From NCBI GenBank assembly GCA_012064385.1, contig QRDG01000240.1:108455-172454 (forward strand): 64,000 bases of DNA, written 5' to 3'. The notes under the pieces are model-generated. The model saw nothing but the letters and a program-made list of their open reading frames with translations, made no database searches and had not been told where the DNA came from. Below, piece by piece: positions 1 to 11,217 of the stretch; the first letter of the stretch is position 1, and each line of letters begins with the position of its first letter. Source of the stretch: Puccinellia tenuiflora (lineage: Eukaryota; Streptophyta; Magnoliopsida; Poales; Poaceae). A program made the position numbers and the translations under genes.

Positions 1-1409
1 TAACCGAACGAAGATGCTTATCTGTCAGCTCCTCACGATCAGCGGCCCAAGTAGTGCCTTCCTTCTCGCGCTTCTTGGCGGTTTCCAATTCTTTCTGAAG
101 AACCTCCAGTTGCGCGTCCAAGTCGCGACTCTGCTTCAAGGCAGCCTCCTTTTCAGCCTTCTCCTGAGAAAGGTACTCTGCAGAAGTCAAACCCTGTTCA
201 GATATCTACAATGAAGAGAGTCATAATGAAGGATGCAAGTAGCAAGGTTACCTTTCGCCCTCACCAATTCTTCCTGAAGCTGATCACACTTCGCCTCGGT
301 CTGGATGAATTGATCGCCTATACCAATGAGGGTCCGCACGTACGGTTGCATGCCAAAAGAAGGATCGCAGATCCATATCACGTCATCAAGAAAAGTTTGA
401 GTCCACGCCCACCCACTAGTGGCTGACCGTACACTCGGGAGCTACTAACATAGGGAACCTACAAGACAAAGCTAAACTTACATGGTCAACGGAAGTCTTT
501 GGCTTCGAGGCACTGGGAGCCGAAGGCACAATCGCCTCCATAGGAGCCGCCGGCTTCGTCACTTATCCGGTTGAAGTCGCAGTGGGCGTCGAGTGCACCG
601 GAGCATCGACGACACTCTTCGGCTCAGTACTTTTATCTTCTCCTTCCGGAGGAGGTGCGGAGGCCGCTCCCGCCTTCGATTTCTCGCTGCAATGACAAAC
701 AACTCATGTTCAGTATACATCCCTACAAGCATAACGACAGCCAGGTTAAAAGAAAAGTTGACCTTTCCCCGTCGAGAATAACAAGATTCTGGAGATTCCA
801 AAGAGTAGAAGCGGTGCGCGACTTCTTCGCAGGAGGAGCCATCGCCAGTGACGTCACCCGCAGAATCACAGTCGGATCCATCGGGGTCGACAAACTAGAC
901 GCTGGAGTAGCCTCTTTCGCCAGCGAAGCCTCGGGTCATGCTTCTCCGCAGACTCCTCTTGCTCTTCAGGAGCGCGATATCGCTTGCACGAGGAGGTCTC
1001 CGTGGATTGGTTCACGCCCTCGATCTCGCCTTCTGAGTGCACCTAGGGCGGCGAGGATATCGAGTCGTCATCAGAGCCCATAACCGCGCCGCCCTCTAGA
1101 GCTTTTGGAATTTCTTCTCCTTCAGGCGAGGCGGATAATTTACAAACGAAGGGTGACCCTACAGTCAAACGAGATGGGCGAGATAAGGAGATGTAATTAA
1201 ACTAAAAAGGCTGACAAAGTGGGGAAGAAACTTACTGCGGGTACATCTTGACCGTTGCCGTAGGGCGACACGGGAGGACGATCGACGCACGGGTCGTCCC
1301 GACCCAAGGAAGTAATTCTCCGGATGCGAGTCTCCAACTCATCGTCGGGATGGTCCACGCGGCGGGTCCGGGTTGGATCTTGAGTCCCCTGGTACATCCA
1401 CATAGCGTG
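1..1409 (-). pseudogene. Antisense ORF of a Gypsy element, 3' part (coiled coil)
   Basis: Read on the minus strand, this continues the protein begun at 19,478 and 3,578. Next to the solo LTR, about 1,409-1,236 encodes MWMYQGTQDPTRTRR and a charged stretch, followed by a GTAAGT donor. Further on, about 400-1 encodes an Ala/Glu/Lys/Gln-rich coiled coil (AEKEAALKQSRDLDAQLEVL is readable at about 160-90). The middle (1,080-500) is broken by stops and frameshifts. Gypsy-type transposon proteins of grasses commonly have an N-terminal Transposase_28-like region and a C-terminal coiled coil, and the order here fits. The function of this protein is unknown. The left end runs off the window. Confidence 0.55.
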
Positions 1410-2989
1410 GACTCTGCTTATAACGTGATCACACATTCGCTGGGGAAGCTCAAGAGGAAGGTATGATGCAGTAAAGCAGCAGTTTCCCTTGATTACAAAA
1501 CCAAGGTTGTCAGATCCAGTAGGACTTGGAGAAGGCTTAGCAAGGTGTCAATGGCGTCGTTTACGATAATTGATGTGGACCTACACATAATCACAAATAA
1601 ACTACTTTGCCCCAACGAAACAGAGAGGTTGTCAATCTCTCCGGATTGCTGAACACAAAGAATTAAATGTGTGGATGTAAAATATGATGAGAGTGAAATA
1701 TGACCAACGAGCAAATGATGATGAAAAGTTATTAAAACGGTTGTAAGCAATGTAGGAGAATAGGACCGGGGTCCACAGATCACTAGCGGTGTCTCTCCAA
1801 AAGATAAACATGATTGACAGAATTGTGGCCGCACAGCAATGCTATCATAAAACAATATAGTTCACCGTTTCATCTAATATGGGCATTACGTCAAAATACA
1901 TAGACCGTTATCCAACTGCATCTATGACTAATAATCCACTCCGGGATCGCTATCTAGCACCTCACCCAAAAGTATTAAGTTGCAAGCAACAGATCATTGC
2001 AATAAACAAAGTGCATAATGTAAGCAATGTAAATAACACAAGGAAATCACACCGCTGTTTTCTCCCTAGTGGCAACAGCACATCTCTAGTCTTAATCGTT
2101 TCTGTCAACCCGAGCTCAGACAAAGAGAGGCATGAACCCACTATCTAGCATAAATACTCCCTCATGCAATACTAATAATTACTTGGCCAAAGCATCCACT
2201 AGCACCGGAGATCATGCAAGATCATAGATAAAACACAACACATAGATGAACAAAAGTAATGACTTCCACAATTCATCGGATCCATGCAAACACAATCATG
2301 TAGCAGTTACAGATAATATGATCTTGATCATGATAGGCAGCTCACAAGATCTAAGCAATGGAGTACAAGGAGGAGAGACAATCATCTAGCTACTGCTATG
2401 GACCCGTAGTCCCGTGGTGGACTACTCACGCATCACTTCGGAGGCAGGCATGGTGATGTAGATGCCTCCGGTGTCGATTCCCTTCTCCGGCAGGGTGCCG
2501 GGAAGAGCTGCAGAACCCTCCCGAACTAGGGTTGCCGATGTCGGCGGCCTCGGACGTCTTCTGGGAAATATGATCGGGTACTTAGGGTTTTCGGGACGAA
2601 GACTAATTTTTAGGCGAAGAGGCGACTCGAGGAGGCGAAGGAGTCGCCCAGGTGGGGCCCAGGAGCGGCCTAGGGTGGGGCTACGCCTGGAGGGCTTCTG
2701 GAGGCTGTGGCCTCCCCCTCCGGGCGTCCTTCTGGCTTTGTCTTTGTTTCAGCTTGGAAATAAATCCCGTAAATTTTCAGCGCGTTCCGAGAAACTTCCC
2801 AGAACAACTTTTCTAAAACAAAAAGACAGCAAAACACAGGAACTGGCACTAGGCATCTTGTTAATAGGTTAGTTCCATAAATCATGCCAAAATGATATAA
2901 AAACATTATAAAAACATGTGGCACTGATATATATATAATCAAACATGGAACATCAAAAATTATAGATACGTCGGAGACGTATCAGACTC
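1410..2989 (-). mobile_element. Solo LTR with 5-bp target duplication
   Basis: The LTR spans 1,415-2,984 (1,570 bp) and is flanked by GACTC at 1,410-1,414 and 2,985-2,989. On the minus strand it begins TGATACGTCTCCGACG and ends TTATAAGCA, giving the TG..CA ends of an LTR. No internal domain or second LTR adjoins, so it is a solo LTR, presumably left by LTR-LTR recombination. It interrupts the Gypsy antisense ORF between codons for QARV and HAMW. The same family recurs at 43,484-48,858. I recognise the terminus as abundant in Triticeae but do not assign a family name. Confidence 0.85.
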
Positions 2990-3578
2990 TCGCCTGCAAA
3001 GGTTGGACGTGCCGTTGGATTAAGGTGGAAATGATGTGGATGTCGGTCACCTCCTGACCGGGGGTCTTCTGAAGAGCTGCGATGCGCTCCAACAGCTGGT
3101 TGGCCTCACCTCTCTCGACTGCTGTTAACTTGTGTCTCCAGCTTTTGTTTTTGGTGACTGTAGCAATAGCTGAAAAGGGGGGAAGTCCATACTTCTGGCT
3201 GGCGGCTGGCTCGCCGCGGATGTAGAACCATCTCTTCCGCCAGTTCTGGACAGATTCGCTGAAGCGAAGATTGAAGTACTCCATGTCGGAGCGGTTCTGC
3301 ACCCCAAACCCATCGACGGGGAGGCATTCCTCGCTGTCTGTCAGCGTCTGCCTATTCACGAAGAAGATATGCTTCCAAAGGCCACAATGCGGGTGCACAC
3401 CCAAGAAGCACTCAAAAAGGGTGATGAAGCAGGCAATTTGGAGAATAGAATTGGGCAAAAAATCATGGAGTTACACGCCATAGGTGTACATCAGACCATG
3501 GAAGAATTTATGAACGGGGAAGGAAAGCCCTCGATTCACAAAATCAACAAAGACAACGCGCTCGTCGGCGTGAGTGAT
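2990..3578 (-). pseudogene. Antisense ORF of Gypsy element, Transposase_28-like segment
   Basis: The minus-strand reading gives HADERVVFVDFVNRGLSF, then a TAA stop, then LHDFLPNSILQIACFITLF, CGLWKHIFFVNRQ and FSESVQNWRKRWFYIRG. The pattern 'LTPNSIL..F..LCE.FLGI.PH..LWK..F', followed by 'W..RWFY', is the hallmark of the putative gypsy-type transposon domain (Transposase_28, PF04195) of grass repeat proteins. The open part (3,458-2,982) is 158 codons and ends at the solo LTR. One in-frame stop lies just upstream of LHDF. The exon encoding the N-terminus lies at 19,478-19,302, about 15 kb away because of nested insertions. Confidence 0.7.
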
Positions 3579-4042
3579 CGATTGTAAATACAGTGGGTAT
3601 TTCGCCCAAACTGCAGAAGTCGTGTTCTCCTCTGGGACTAGGCGACGACAATTGTGCTTGGCTAAATCTAGGTCAACAAGACAAGGTTCAAATACAAGAA
3701 TTTAAATCTAAACAAGCGAACCAGTAAAGACGATTATCACGAACAAGCAACAATCAAGAAAGGGATAGAATTTTGCACACTGAAATATAAGTGCATCATT
3801 TTGGTGATTTTCGCTTGAGAAACTAACACTAAACAGAGCCACTTATATTTGAAGACACACGCACAAGCATCATACAAGGATGGGACAGAGGCAATTTTAT
3901 AGGATGGGAACAGAAAAATAACAAAAGCACAAACACCACGGTGACTAATTAGTAAGTAACTTTCACTTGCTAACATATGAGATAGGGATGAAGTAGTTTG
4001 GGGTACAGGGACAGAAAACTTCACAGGTGAAAGAACAAACTA
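3579..4042. other. Unassigned AT-rich stretch
   Basis: No coding or repeat structure is recognised here. It lies between the second exon of the Gypsy antisense ORF and the next nested LTR element, so it is probably part of that ORF's intron. Its continuation would be beyond 18,308. Confidence 0.4.
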
Positions 4043-4605
4043 TGCCGAGATGTCGCCTAGAGGGGGGGGTGAATAGGCGATTAAAACTTTTTCAATTTAA
4101 GGGCTTGATAATTGCGGAGTAAAACTATGTGTTTAAATTAACAAGCCAACAACCTAATTACTAGGCTCACCTATGTGCACCATCAACTTATGCTAAGCAA
4201 GGCAAGCAACAAGGTGATAGCTAGATATACAACTTCAAGCACGAAGGCTATCACAATTTGAATTGCATAAGTAAAAGCTCGGGTATAGAGATAACCGAGG
4301 CACGCGGAGACGAGGATGTATTCCCGAGTTCCTCCTTGTTAAGGGAGTATGTCTCGTTGGAGGGGTGTGAGCTCGCCACAAGAGGCCTACTCAAGATGCC
4401 ACAAAGGCCTCACCCTATTCTCCGATGAACCGCGCCCTAGGGTTTGGTTCACCTTCCACTATCGGAATCCTTCAAGGCGAAATCCGGAGCCCTTTACACC
4501 GTTCTTGGGGCACACACCCACAACTCAATTGGGGGCTCCCAAATCTTGCCGAAGCTTCACAACTTGAAGGCTCCACGGCACACCAACCGTCTAGGGTACA
4601 CAATG

Positions 4606-6517
4606 TGTTGGGAATATGCCCTAGAGGCAATAATAAAATGGTTTATTAAGCATATTCAAAGTTTATGGTAATAGTTTATTATCCATGCTATAATTGTATT
4701 AAATGGAAACATAATACATGTGTGGAATATAAACACCCGGAGTCCCTAGTGAGCCTCTACAGGACTAGTTCGTTGATCAAGAGATAGTTAGAGTTTCCTA
4801 ACTATGGACTTGTTATAGTCACTTGATAACGGAGTCATATCATTAGGAGTAATGGTGTGATGGACATGACCCAAATAAAGAGTTGCAATTAATCGTGTCA
4901 CAAAAGTTTTGTTGTCAACGCTTTTAATATGCCAAATATAGTTTCCTTAGACCATGAGATTATATCACTCCCGTTCACTGGAGGAATACTTTGTGGACAT
5001 CAAACGTCACTTCGTAACTGGGTGATTATAAAGGTGGCTTTCAGGTATCTCCGATGGTGGGTTGTTGGGTGATATGTATCGAGAGTGGAATTTGTCCCTC
5101 CTTGTGACGGAGAAGATATCTCCAGGCCTTCTCGGTAATATAGCATCAAGAGTCTGCAGACATGTGATTAAGTTGTAATCACCGGATCCTATATTATGGA
5201 CGAGTAAAGAGAACTTGCCGGTAACGAGATTAAACTGGACATGGGGATGTCAACGATTATATCTCGGGCAAGTAAAATATCGTGAGACAAAGGGAATCGT
5301 ATATGAGATTAATTGAATCTCCGGCATTGTGGTTCAATCGAGAAAAGGTTTTCGTTGAGTGTATAGGAATTAATATGGACATCCCGGTCCCGCTATTAAT
5401 TATTGATATGATCATGTCTATGCATTCTCGAACCCGTAGGGTCACACACTTAACGTTCCGATGAAATTAGGTTTTGCGATGAATTAAATGATGACGTGAA
5501 CGAATGGTGATTCGGAGTCTCGGATGGGATCCCGGACATCACGAGGAGTTCCGGAGGAGTCCGGAGAATAAGATTCATATATGGAAAGTGGTTTCCGGAG
5601 GTTTCGGAAAAGTTCCGGAAATTATTTGAAGGGTACCGGAAGGTTCCGGAATGTTCTAGAAGAGTCTAGAAGTGGGACCGCATAAATTGTATGGGGCCCA
5701 CATGGTGCAAAGGGGTGCTGCCACCACTAGGTGGGGCGCACCACCTAAGCCCATGGGCTGGTGCGGCATGCATAGGAAGGGGAGTCCCACTCCTAGTTGG
5801 ACTAGGAGGTGGGCTCCCACCCCTTTAGGAAAGGGGCCCAAGGAGGAGTCCTTGTTGGACTCCGACTTGAGGGGCAAGGCAAAGGGGGGGCCGGCCGGCC
5901 CTGCCCTTGCCCTAGCCGCCACCTATATAAGGAGGGGCAAGGGGGGGGCGCACCACACCCCATTGGAGGCTGCCGCACCCCCCCCTCTAGCCGCACCCCC
6001 CTCTCATCCTCTAAACCCTAGCCGCACCCCTTCTCCCCGAAGGGCTGCCGCCGCCTCACCACCACACCTAGCCGCACCCCCTAGCCCTAGGGGCTGCGCC
6101 ACCATCTCCTCTCCCTCTCCCCTCGCTTGGTTTGGCGAAGCCTCGCGTGCGGAGATCGTCATCGTCACCGGCACTACCGTCGTGCTGCTGAGATCATCAA
6201 GGCCACGTCGTCTCGCTTGCGGGATCAAGGAGTCGACGTCTTCATCGAGCTGTACGTGTGGACGCCGCGGAGGTGCTGCCCGTTGCTGCACTTCACCGGA
6301 TTGGATCTCGAGGATAATACATCTCCTCGCGACTAGACGAGTCTAGTTGCGGGGATCGACTAGCCAACCCCTGCACCGACAAAACGCGTTTGTTGATCTT
6401 CGAGGGTAAGAGATTGGATCTCATCTTCGCTATCTTCATCTCGTTGATCTAGATCCTTGGGGTTTATTCCGCTTTGCCGCGTAGAAAATTTTTGTTTTCC
6501 ATGCTGCGACCCCATCA
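4606..6517 (+). repeat. 5' LTR of the Copia element
   Basis: The LTR is 1,912 bp with TG..CA ends. A TATA box (TATATAA, 5,924-5,930) lies about 590 bp before the LTR end, followed by a C-rich leader with tandem variants of CCGCACCCC. This fits a U3-R-U5 layout with transcription starting shortly after 5,950. The ORFs on both strands across 5,650-6,350 are by-products of GC-rich sequence. Confidence 0.93.
5924..5930 (+). promoter_or_regulatory. LTR TATA box
   Basis: TATATAA sits in a CCACCTATATAAGGAGG context and is repeated at 12,537-12,543 in the 3' LTR. It is the likely core promoter of the Copia element. Confidence 0.75.
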
Positions 6518-6518
6518 G

Positions 6519-6531
6519 TGGTATCAGAGCC
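6519..6531 (+). promoter_or_regulatory. Copia primer-binding site
   Basis: TGGTATCAGAGCC is complementary to the 3' end of initiator tRNA-Met, the usual plant Copia primer. It starts one base after the 5' LTR. Confidence 0.93.
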
Positions 6532-7776
6532 TAGATCGTCGTAGGTGTTGATGCGATTAGAACACAAGGAGTTGTGGGCGTTGATATTTTATGTTGCTAC
6601 CTTCTCGCGTGCACTTTGCATCTTTGCGGTATTGTGAGATTGAAGCGGCCCGGACCAACCTTACTCGTCCACGCACGAGAGACCGGTTCCACGACTGACA
6701 TGCAACTTGTTTTGCATAAGTGGCTGGCGGGTGTCTGTTTCTCTTGCTTTAGTGAGGATGCAATTTTCAATGGAAGGCCTTTCAAAAGGATGAGTAAATA
6801 AGCAACTATTATATCACCGTTGTGGTTTTTGCGTAGATTAGAACGGTTCTAACTCGTTGACCCAAGCCACGTAAAATTTGCATAAACAAAGTAGAGGCGT
6901 CTAACTTGTTTTTGCAGAGGGGGTCAAGTGATGTGATATGGCCAATGTGATTTGTGATAATGTATGCAATGATCATGTTTGTAATGTTTCGCGACTTGCA
7001 TGTCGACGAGTACGGCAACTGGCAGGAGCCATATGGTTGTCTATTATTTTATGTGACCTGCGTGTCAATAAATCACCATGTAATTGCTTTGCTTTATTGC
7101 TAAGAGTAGCATTAGTTGTAGTTGCAATAGTTGGTGGACAACCATGGTGATGGCGCCAAGATGATGGAGATCATGCCGGAGATGGAGATCTTGCCGGTGC
7201 TTTGAAGATGGAGATCTAAGAGCATATGAAGAAAGGCCATATCATATCACAATTATGAATTGCATGTGATGTTAATCCCTTTTATGCACCTTATTGTTAT
7301 GCTTTGATGTGATCGCGACGGTAGCATGATAAGGTGATCTCTCATGTTAATATCAAGATAATTAAGTGTTCTCCCCTAGTATGCGCCGTTGCGAAAGTTC
7401 GTCGTTCGAAGCATCACGTGATGATCGGGTGTGATAGATTCAACGTTCACATACAACGGGTGCAAGCCAGTTTGCACAAGCAGAAATACTACGGTTGTCT
7501 TGACGAGCCTAGCATGTACAGACATGGCCTCGGGAACACGGAACCGAAAGGTTAAACACGAGTCATATGAATGATATGATCAACACTGAGTTGTTCACCA
7601 TTGAAGCTACATCATCTCACGTGATGATCGGTGGTGGTGTAGTGGATTTGGATCGTGTGTCACTAATCAACCAGAGAGATGTTGAGTTTAGTGGGAGTTC
7701 GTTAATTTGATTAATTTGAACTAAAATTATCATAAACAAGTGTCCTAAAGATGTCTTTGCAAAATCCTTGTAGATC

Positions 7777-8334
7777 ATGGCCGACTACAGTAGTTTGTTT
7801 CTTGCTGAGGAGCTGCGTCTCGATGGGTCAAACTTCATCGAGTGGTATGAACGTCTTAGAGAAGTCCTATCAACCAATGATCAGCTCTATGTGTTACATG
7901 AACCCTTAGAAGAAAAACCCGATGATTCTGCGAGTTACAACAAACGTATGGATTGGCTCAGTCGGAGTAAGACTCACACTCAAGTCAATTGGTTGATGAG
8001 TGTCTTCATGAATTCAGACCTATCCAAACAATTCAAGAACTTGAGTGCCATTGAGACTGTCACTAAGCTAAAGGAAATGTTCATAGCACAAGTGAGAATT
8101 GCAAGGTTTGAAGGTCTGGGTGTGTTTCTTTCAACTAAGATGGAAGAAAATGATCGCTTAGAGGATCATCTGAAGAAAATGTATAGGATATATCACACTC
8201 TGATTGATGCTTGGGATGTGGAGATGAGTGACGAATTCGCGATAGATGGGTTGTTGCATTCGCTTCATCCCAAATTCAAGAATTGTGTCAGAGACTATGT
8301 AAGGAAAGGGATTCGATCACTTATCCGGAACTGA
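7777..8334 (+). CDS. Copia gag-like protein, truncated
   Basis: This is a 185-codon ORF. It carries the N-terminal Copia gag signature: LDGSNFIEWYERLREVL near residue 14, then WLMSVFMNSDLSKQF and HLKKMYRIYHTLIDAWDVEM, as in the UBN2/Retrotran_gag families. Gag forms the virus-like particle that packages element RNA. Family members continue into a CCHC zinc knuckle and then protease. Here the frame stops after IRSLIRN, and the next bases (GLMSRLRQIERN in another frame) look like a continuation after a frameshift. No zinc knuckle was found. It is probably unable to package RNA by itself. Confidence 0.75.
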   Translation: MADYSSLFLAEELRLDGSNFIEWYERLREVLSTNDQLYVLHEPLEEKPDDSASYNKRMDWLSRSKTHTQVNWLMSVFMNSDLSKQFKNLSAIETVTKLKEMFIAQVRIARFEGLGVFLSTKMEENDRLEDHLKKMYRIYHTLIDAWDVEMSDEFAIDGLLHSLHPKFKNCVRDYVRKGIRSLIRN

Positions 8335-11206
8335 TGTCTCGACTTCGTCAGATCGAAAGGAATCCCGTAGCAGGCGGAGGAGTCCAACGCAGAAGGTATA
8401 TTTTGATATACTAGTTATAAATGTTTAATGTCCCATTTACACTTATGGTGAGCTAAGTATTTGATACTTGTGCTGTTTTATGAAAACAGGGCCTGCCGTT
8501 TGAGAAGTGCATGGAGGGACTGAGTGGATTTCGCGGGAGATGGCAATCAAGGAGTTGATGCTGGCGATGTTCTACTTCTACATTTATCGTTTTAAATTAG
8601 AGGATTTGAATGAGTTTTGTAATCGAATTAAGTGTGATCTTAAATTAGTGTGTCTCGGTTTGTGAGACGGTCATTCATGTTAAAGACAAGTGGTTGTTCT
8701 ATTTTCATGAGTAATCCTTTTTTGGAGATCACGTTTCGATTATGAGATTATTGTCCTTTGCTAGATTTAAACGATAATTAGTTAAACACTTATAAAATAA
8801 AGACATGCTAAAATATCCAATACTTAATGATGAGAATTGTTTTAATTGTACTATTAGTGCTGAAGAGCATGTTGATGCGCATCACTAAGTAGTATGATTA
8901 AAAATGCCATTTTCTGAAAATGCCATGAGTTGCTGAAAATAAACACAAGTGTTGGTTGTATTTTTCAGTAAATAAAAGACATCATTATTTTATCATGGAT
9001 GAGTGGATAGGAGTATTTATTCATGTCATGATAAGATTTTGGAAGTAAAGGATATTAGATTAACAAGATAATTGAGTCTTTTCGATTTGATCAAAAGAGA
9101 CAAAATATTTGAGTTATTGTTTAGTATGGGTGACTTGTGACAAGTGTTATCACAAATTACAATGTTTAGAGATTATTCAAAAGGTGTTTTGATAAACCTA
9201 AAGTATTGTAGTCACATTGTATTTGATATTATGTGGTCATAAACAAAGGGTTCTTGGTTTTAAGGTTTCATTAGTATCATTTAGATTTATTTTGATAACA
9301 CTCTCTGTTTTAAATAAAGGATCTATTTAATGATTTGCATTTTGCATATGAGTTATGTGAAATAGTGGTTTCAATAATTATGAGATAATTAAAACCAAAG
9401 CAAATAAAGTTTTGTAGAATGTTCATATGAGATTATGAATAGAGATTCCACAATGTGAGACTAAAAGGAACAAACCAATGTGTTTGGTTGTGTTATGTGT
9501 TTTAGTGGATTTATCGTGAAATGGTTTCATGGATAAAAGAATTGTTGGAATAAAGTTTAGAAAGCTTAAACCTTGCATGTTTATGTATCAAGTGGCACAT
9601 ATGAAAAGTGCTATGTTGGTTAAAACTTGACACATAAAGGTTTTGATGATGGTGATCATTGAATTTTGGTTTAGCTTGTCTAAAGAGAAGTAGGATTCAA
9701 GAATATGAATTTTGTCAAAAGTTGCAAAATAATATTCATGATTTGCTTGTCATGTTTGAGAAACAAGACATACCTACAAAACTACAAAAGAAGAAATAGA
9801 AACTTTAAATACGAAAGTGACTAAGAGTCATTCAATTTAAGTTTAAATCATAAAGTAATCGTTACTTGATTTTGTGAAAAGAATGTTTCACATATTTATT
9901 TGGCAAAAGAGTTTGCGTGGAATAAATAAAACTTAGAGCTGGCAAAGTGCTGGTGTTTCGTATATGAGTTCTCGAATCTTAAGAGTTAAGAGTTTTGGAG
10001 GAGTCCAAAGTGTCGAGAAAGTGCATAAGAAACTGAGTGAGATCTAATTAAGATATGTGGTGACATATATTAAGTTAGAGCAGAAATTAATTTCCATAAT
10101 CAAAATATGTGGTGACATATGTTTGAGTGGGAGCTAGTTAATCATGGTCAAATATAAAGATAACATATTTCTGAGTGGGAGCCAAAGTGGCTTCACAATT
10201 TAATATGTGTATGAGGTATATTTGAGTGGGAGTTTACAACATAGTGTTTGAATGAAATGGAGATTTCATAAATGTTGTAAATGTTGTCATGGACCAATGC
10301 ATAACTTATGAAGTTAGTTTGAACGTCAAATATTCATGTAGATGAATGTATCTATGGAGGATAGATAAGTTTGATAAACTTTAAAGTCAGAGTGTTTTAC
10401 CTATACAAGTTTTGAAGGAGTTCAAAATGAAACAAGAGAAGAATGGTTCATCTCATTGTGATATATAGGTGAAGCATTGAGTTAGAGAACTCAGTACAAA
10501 ATTGATGGTTGGAGGATATGTTGGAATTCAATATGAATTGTTCATAGATCTCAACATATAAATACCATATGTTTGTATATGACGATATGTGACCCAAGTT
10601 CTTAATTGTAAGAACATGTTGAATGAGGAGTCATTTTTCATGAGATTGAGATAAATTTAGAAAATGGTGGACTTGGTTGAAGTCATAAAGCCAGACTAAA
10701 TTAGAGATCTCTTAATAGCAGAGTAGCACAGCGAAAGCATGATCGGAAATGTCAAAGTGACAAGGTTCACTGTTGATTTGTTAAGTCTACAACATATAGG
10801 AGTATATGATTAATTCAAGGATTGAAATAAGATATAATATTTTGGTTTGAGAAAGTTGTTTCAAGATTGAGTGAGTTCCAGATGCATGTGTTATGAGAAA
10901 GTCCTTTTGACTAATCATACATATGGCATGAAAGGATATGATTATCTCACTCTATAACCAAACATATTATATGCATTATATGATAATGGTTTTATCATGG
11001 GATGATAGGAAGTTTATCATGTGATGATAAAGTAATGTCAAATTAGGTGACAGTTACAATTTTGCAAAGGACATAAAGAGCTGTAAAGTACAGAGCACGG
11101 ACAGAACCTCTTCCACAAGCAAACATGATCAGCACTGAGACTTCATGAGTGAGACTCCATGGGTGTTGGATCGAGGAAATGTAAACTAGATTATTGACTC
11201 TAGTGC
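8335..11206 (+). other. Non-coding internal region of the Copia element
   Basis: This is about 2.9 kb of AT-rich sequence without ORFs over 60 codons. It replaces pol. Repeated phrases such as TGAGTGGGAG (around 10,120-10,230) echo the polypurine tract. Positions 8,395-8,640 have a different texture, with a possible GT..AG intron before GGCCTGCCGTTTGAG. They may be a captured fragment, which I could not identify. Confidence 0.6.
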
Positions 11207-11217
11207 AAGTGGGAGAC
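11207..11217 (+). promoter_or_regulatory. Copia polypurine tract
   Basis: AAGTGGGAGAC abuts the 3' LTR. It is the expected primer for plus-strand DNA synthesis. Confidence 0.85.

Noticed and set aside
5672..6346. 224-codon ORF in the Copia 5' LTR
   Set aside because: Pro/Ala/Ser-rich and low-complexity, and it crosses the TATA box. The same ORF in the 3' LTR is truncated by single-base indels.
7777..11217. Hidden pol (integrase/RT) after gag in the Copia element
   Set aside because: I searched all frames for the usual Copia pol motifs (for example GKAxRxPF, YVDD, DExH-like stretches) by eye and saw none. ORFs are all very short.
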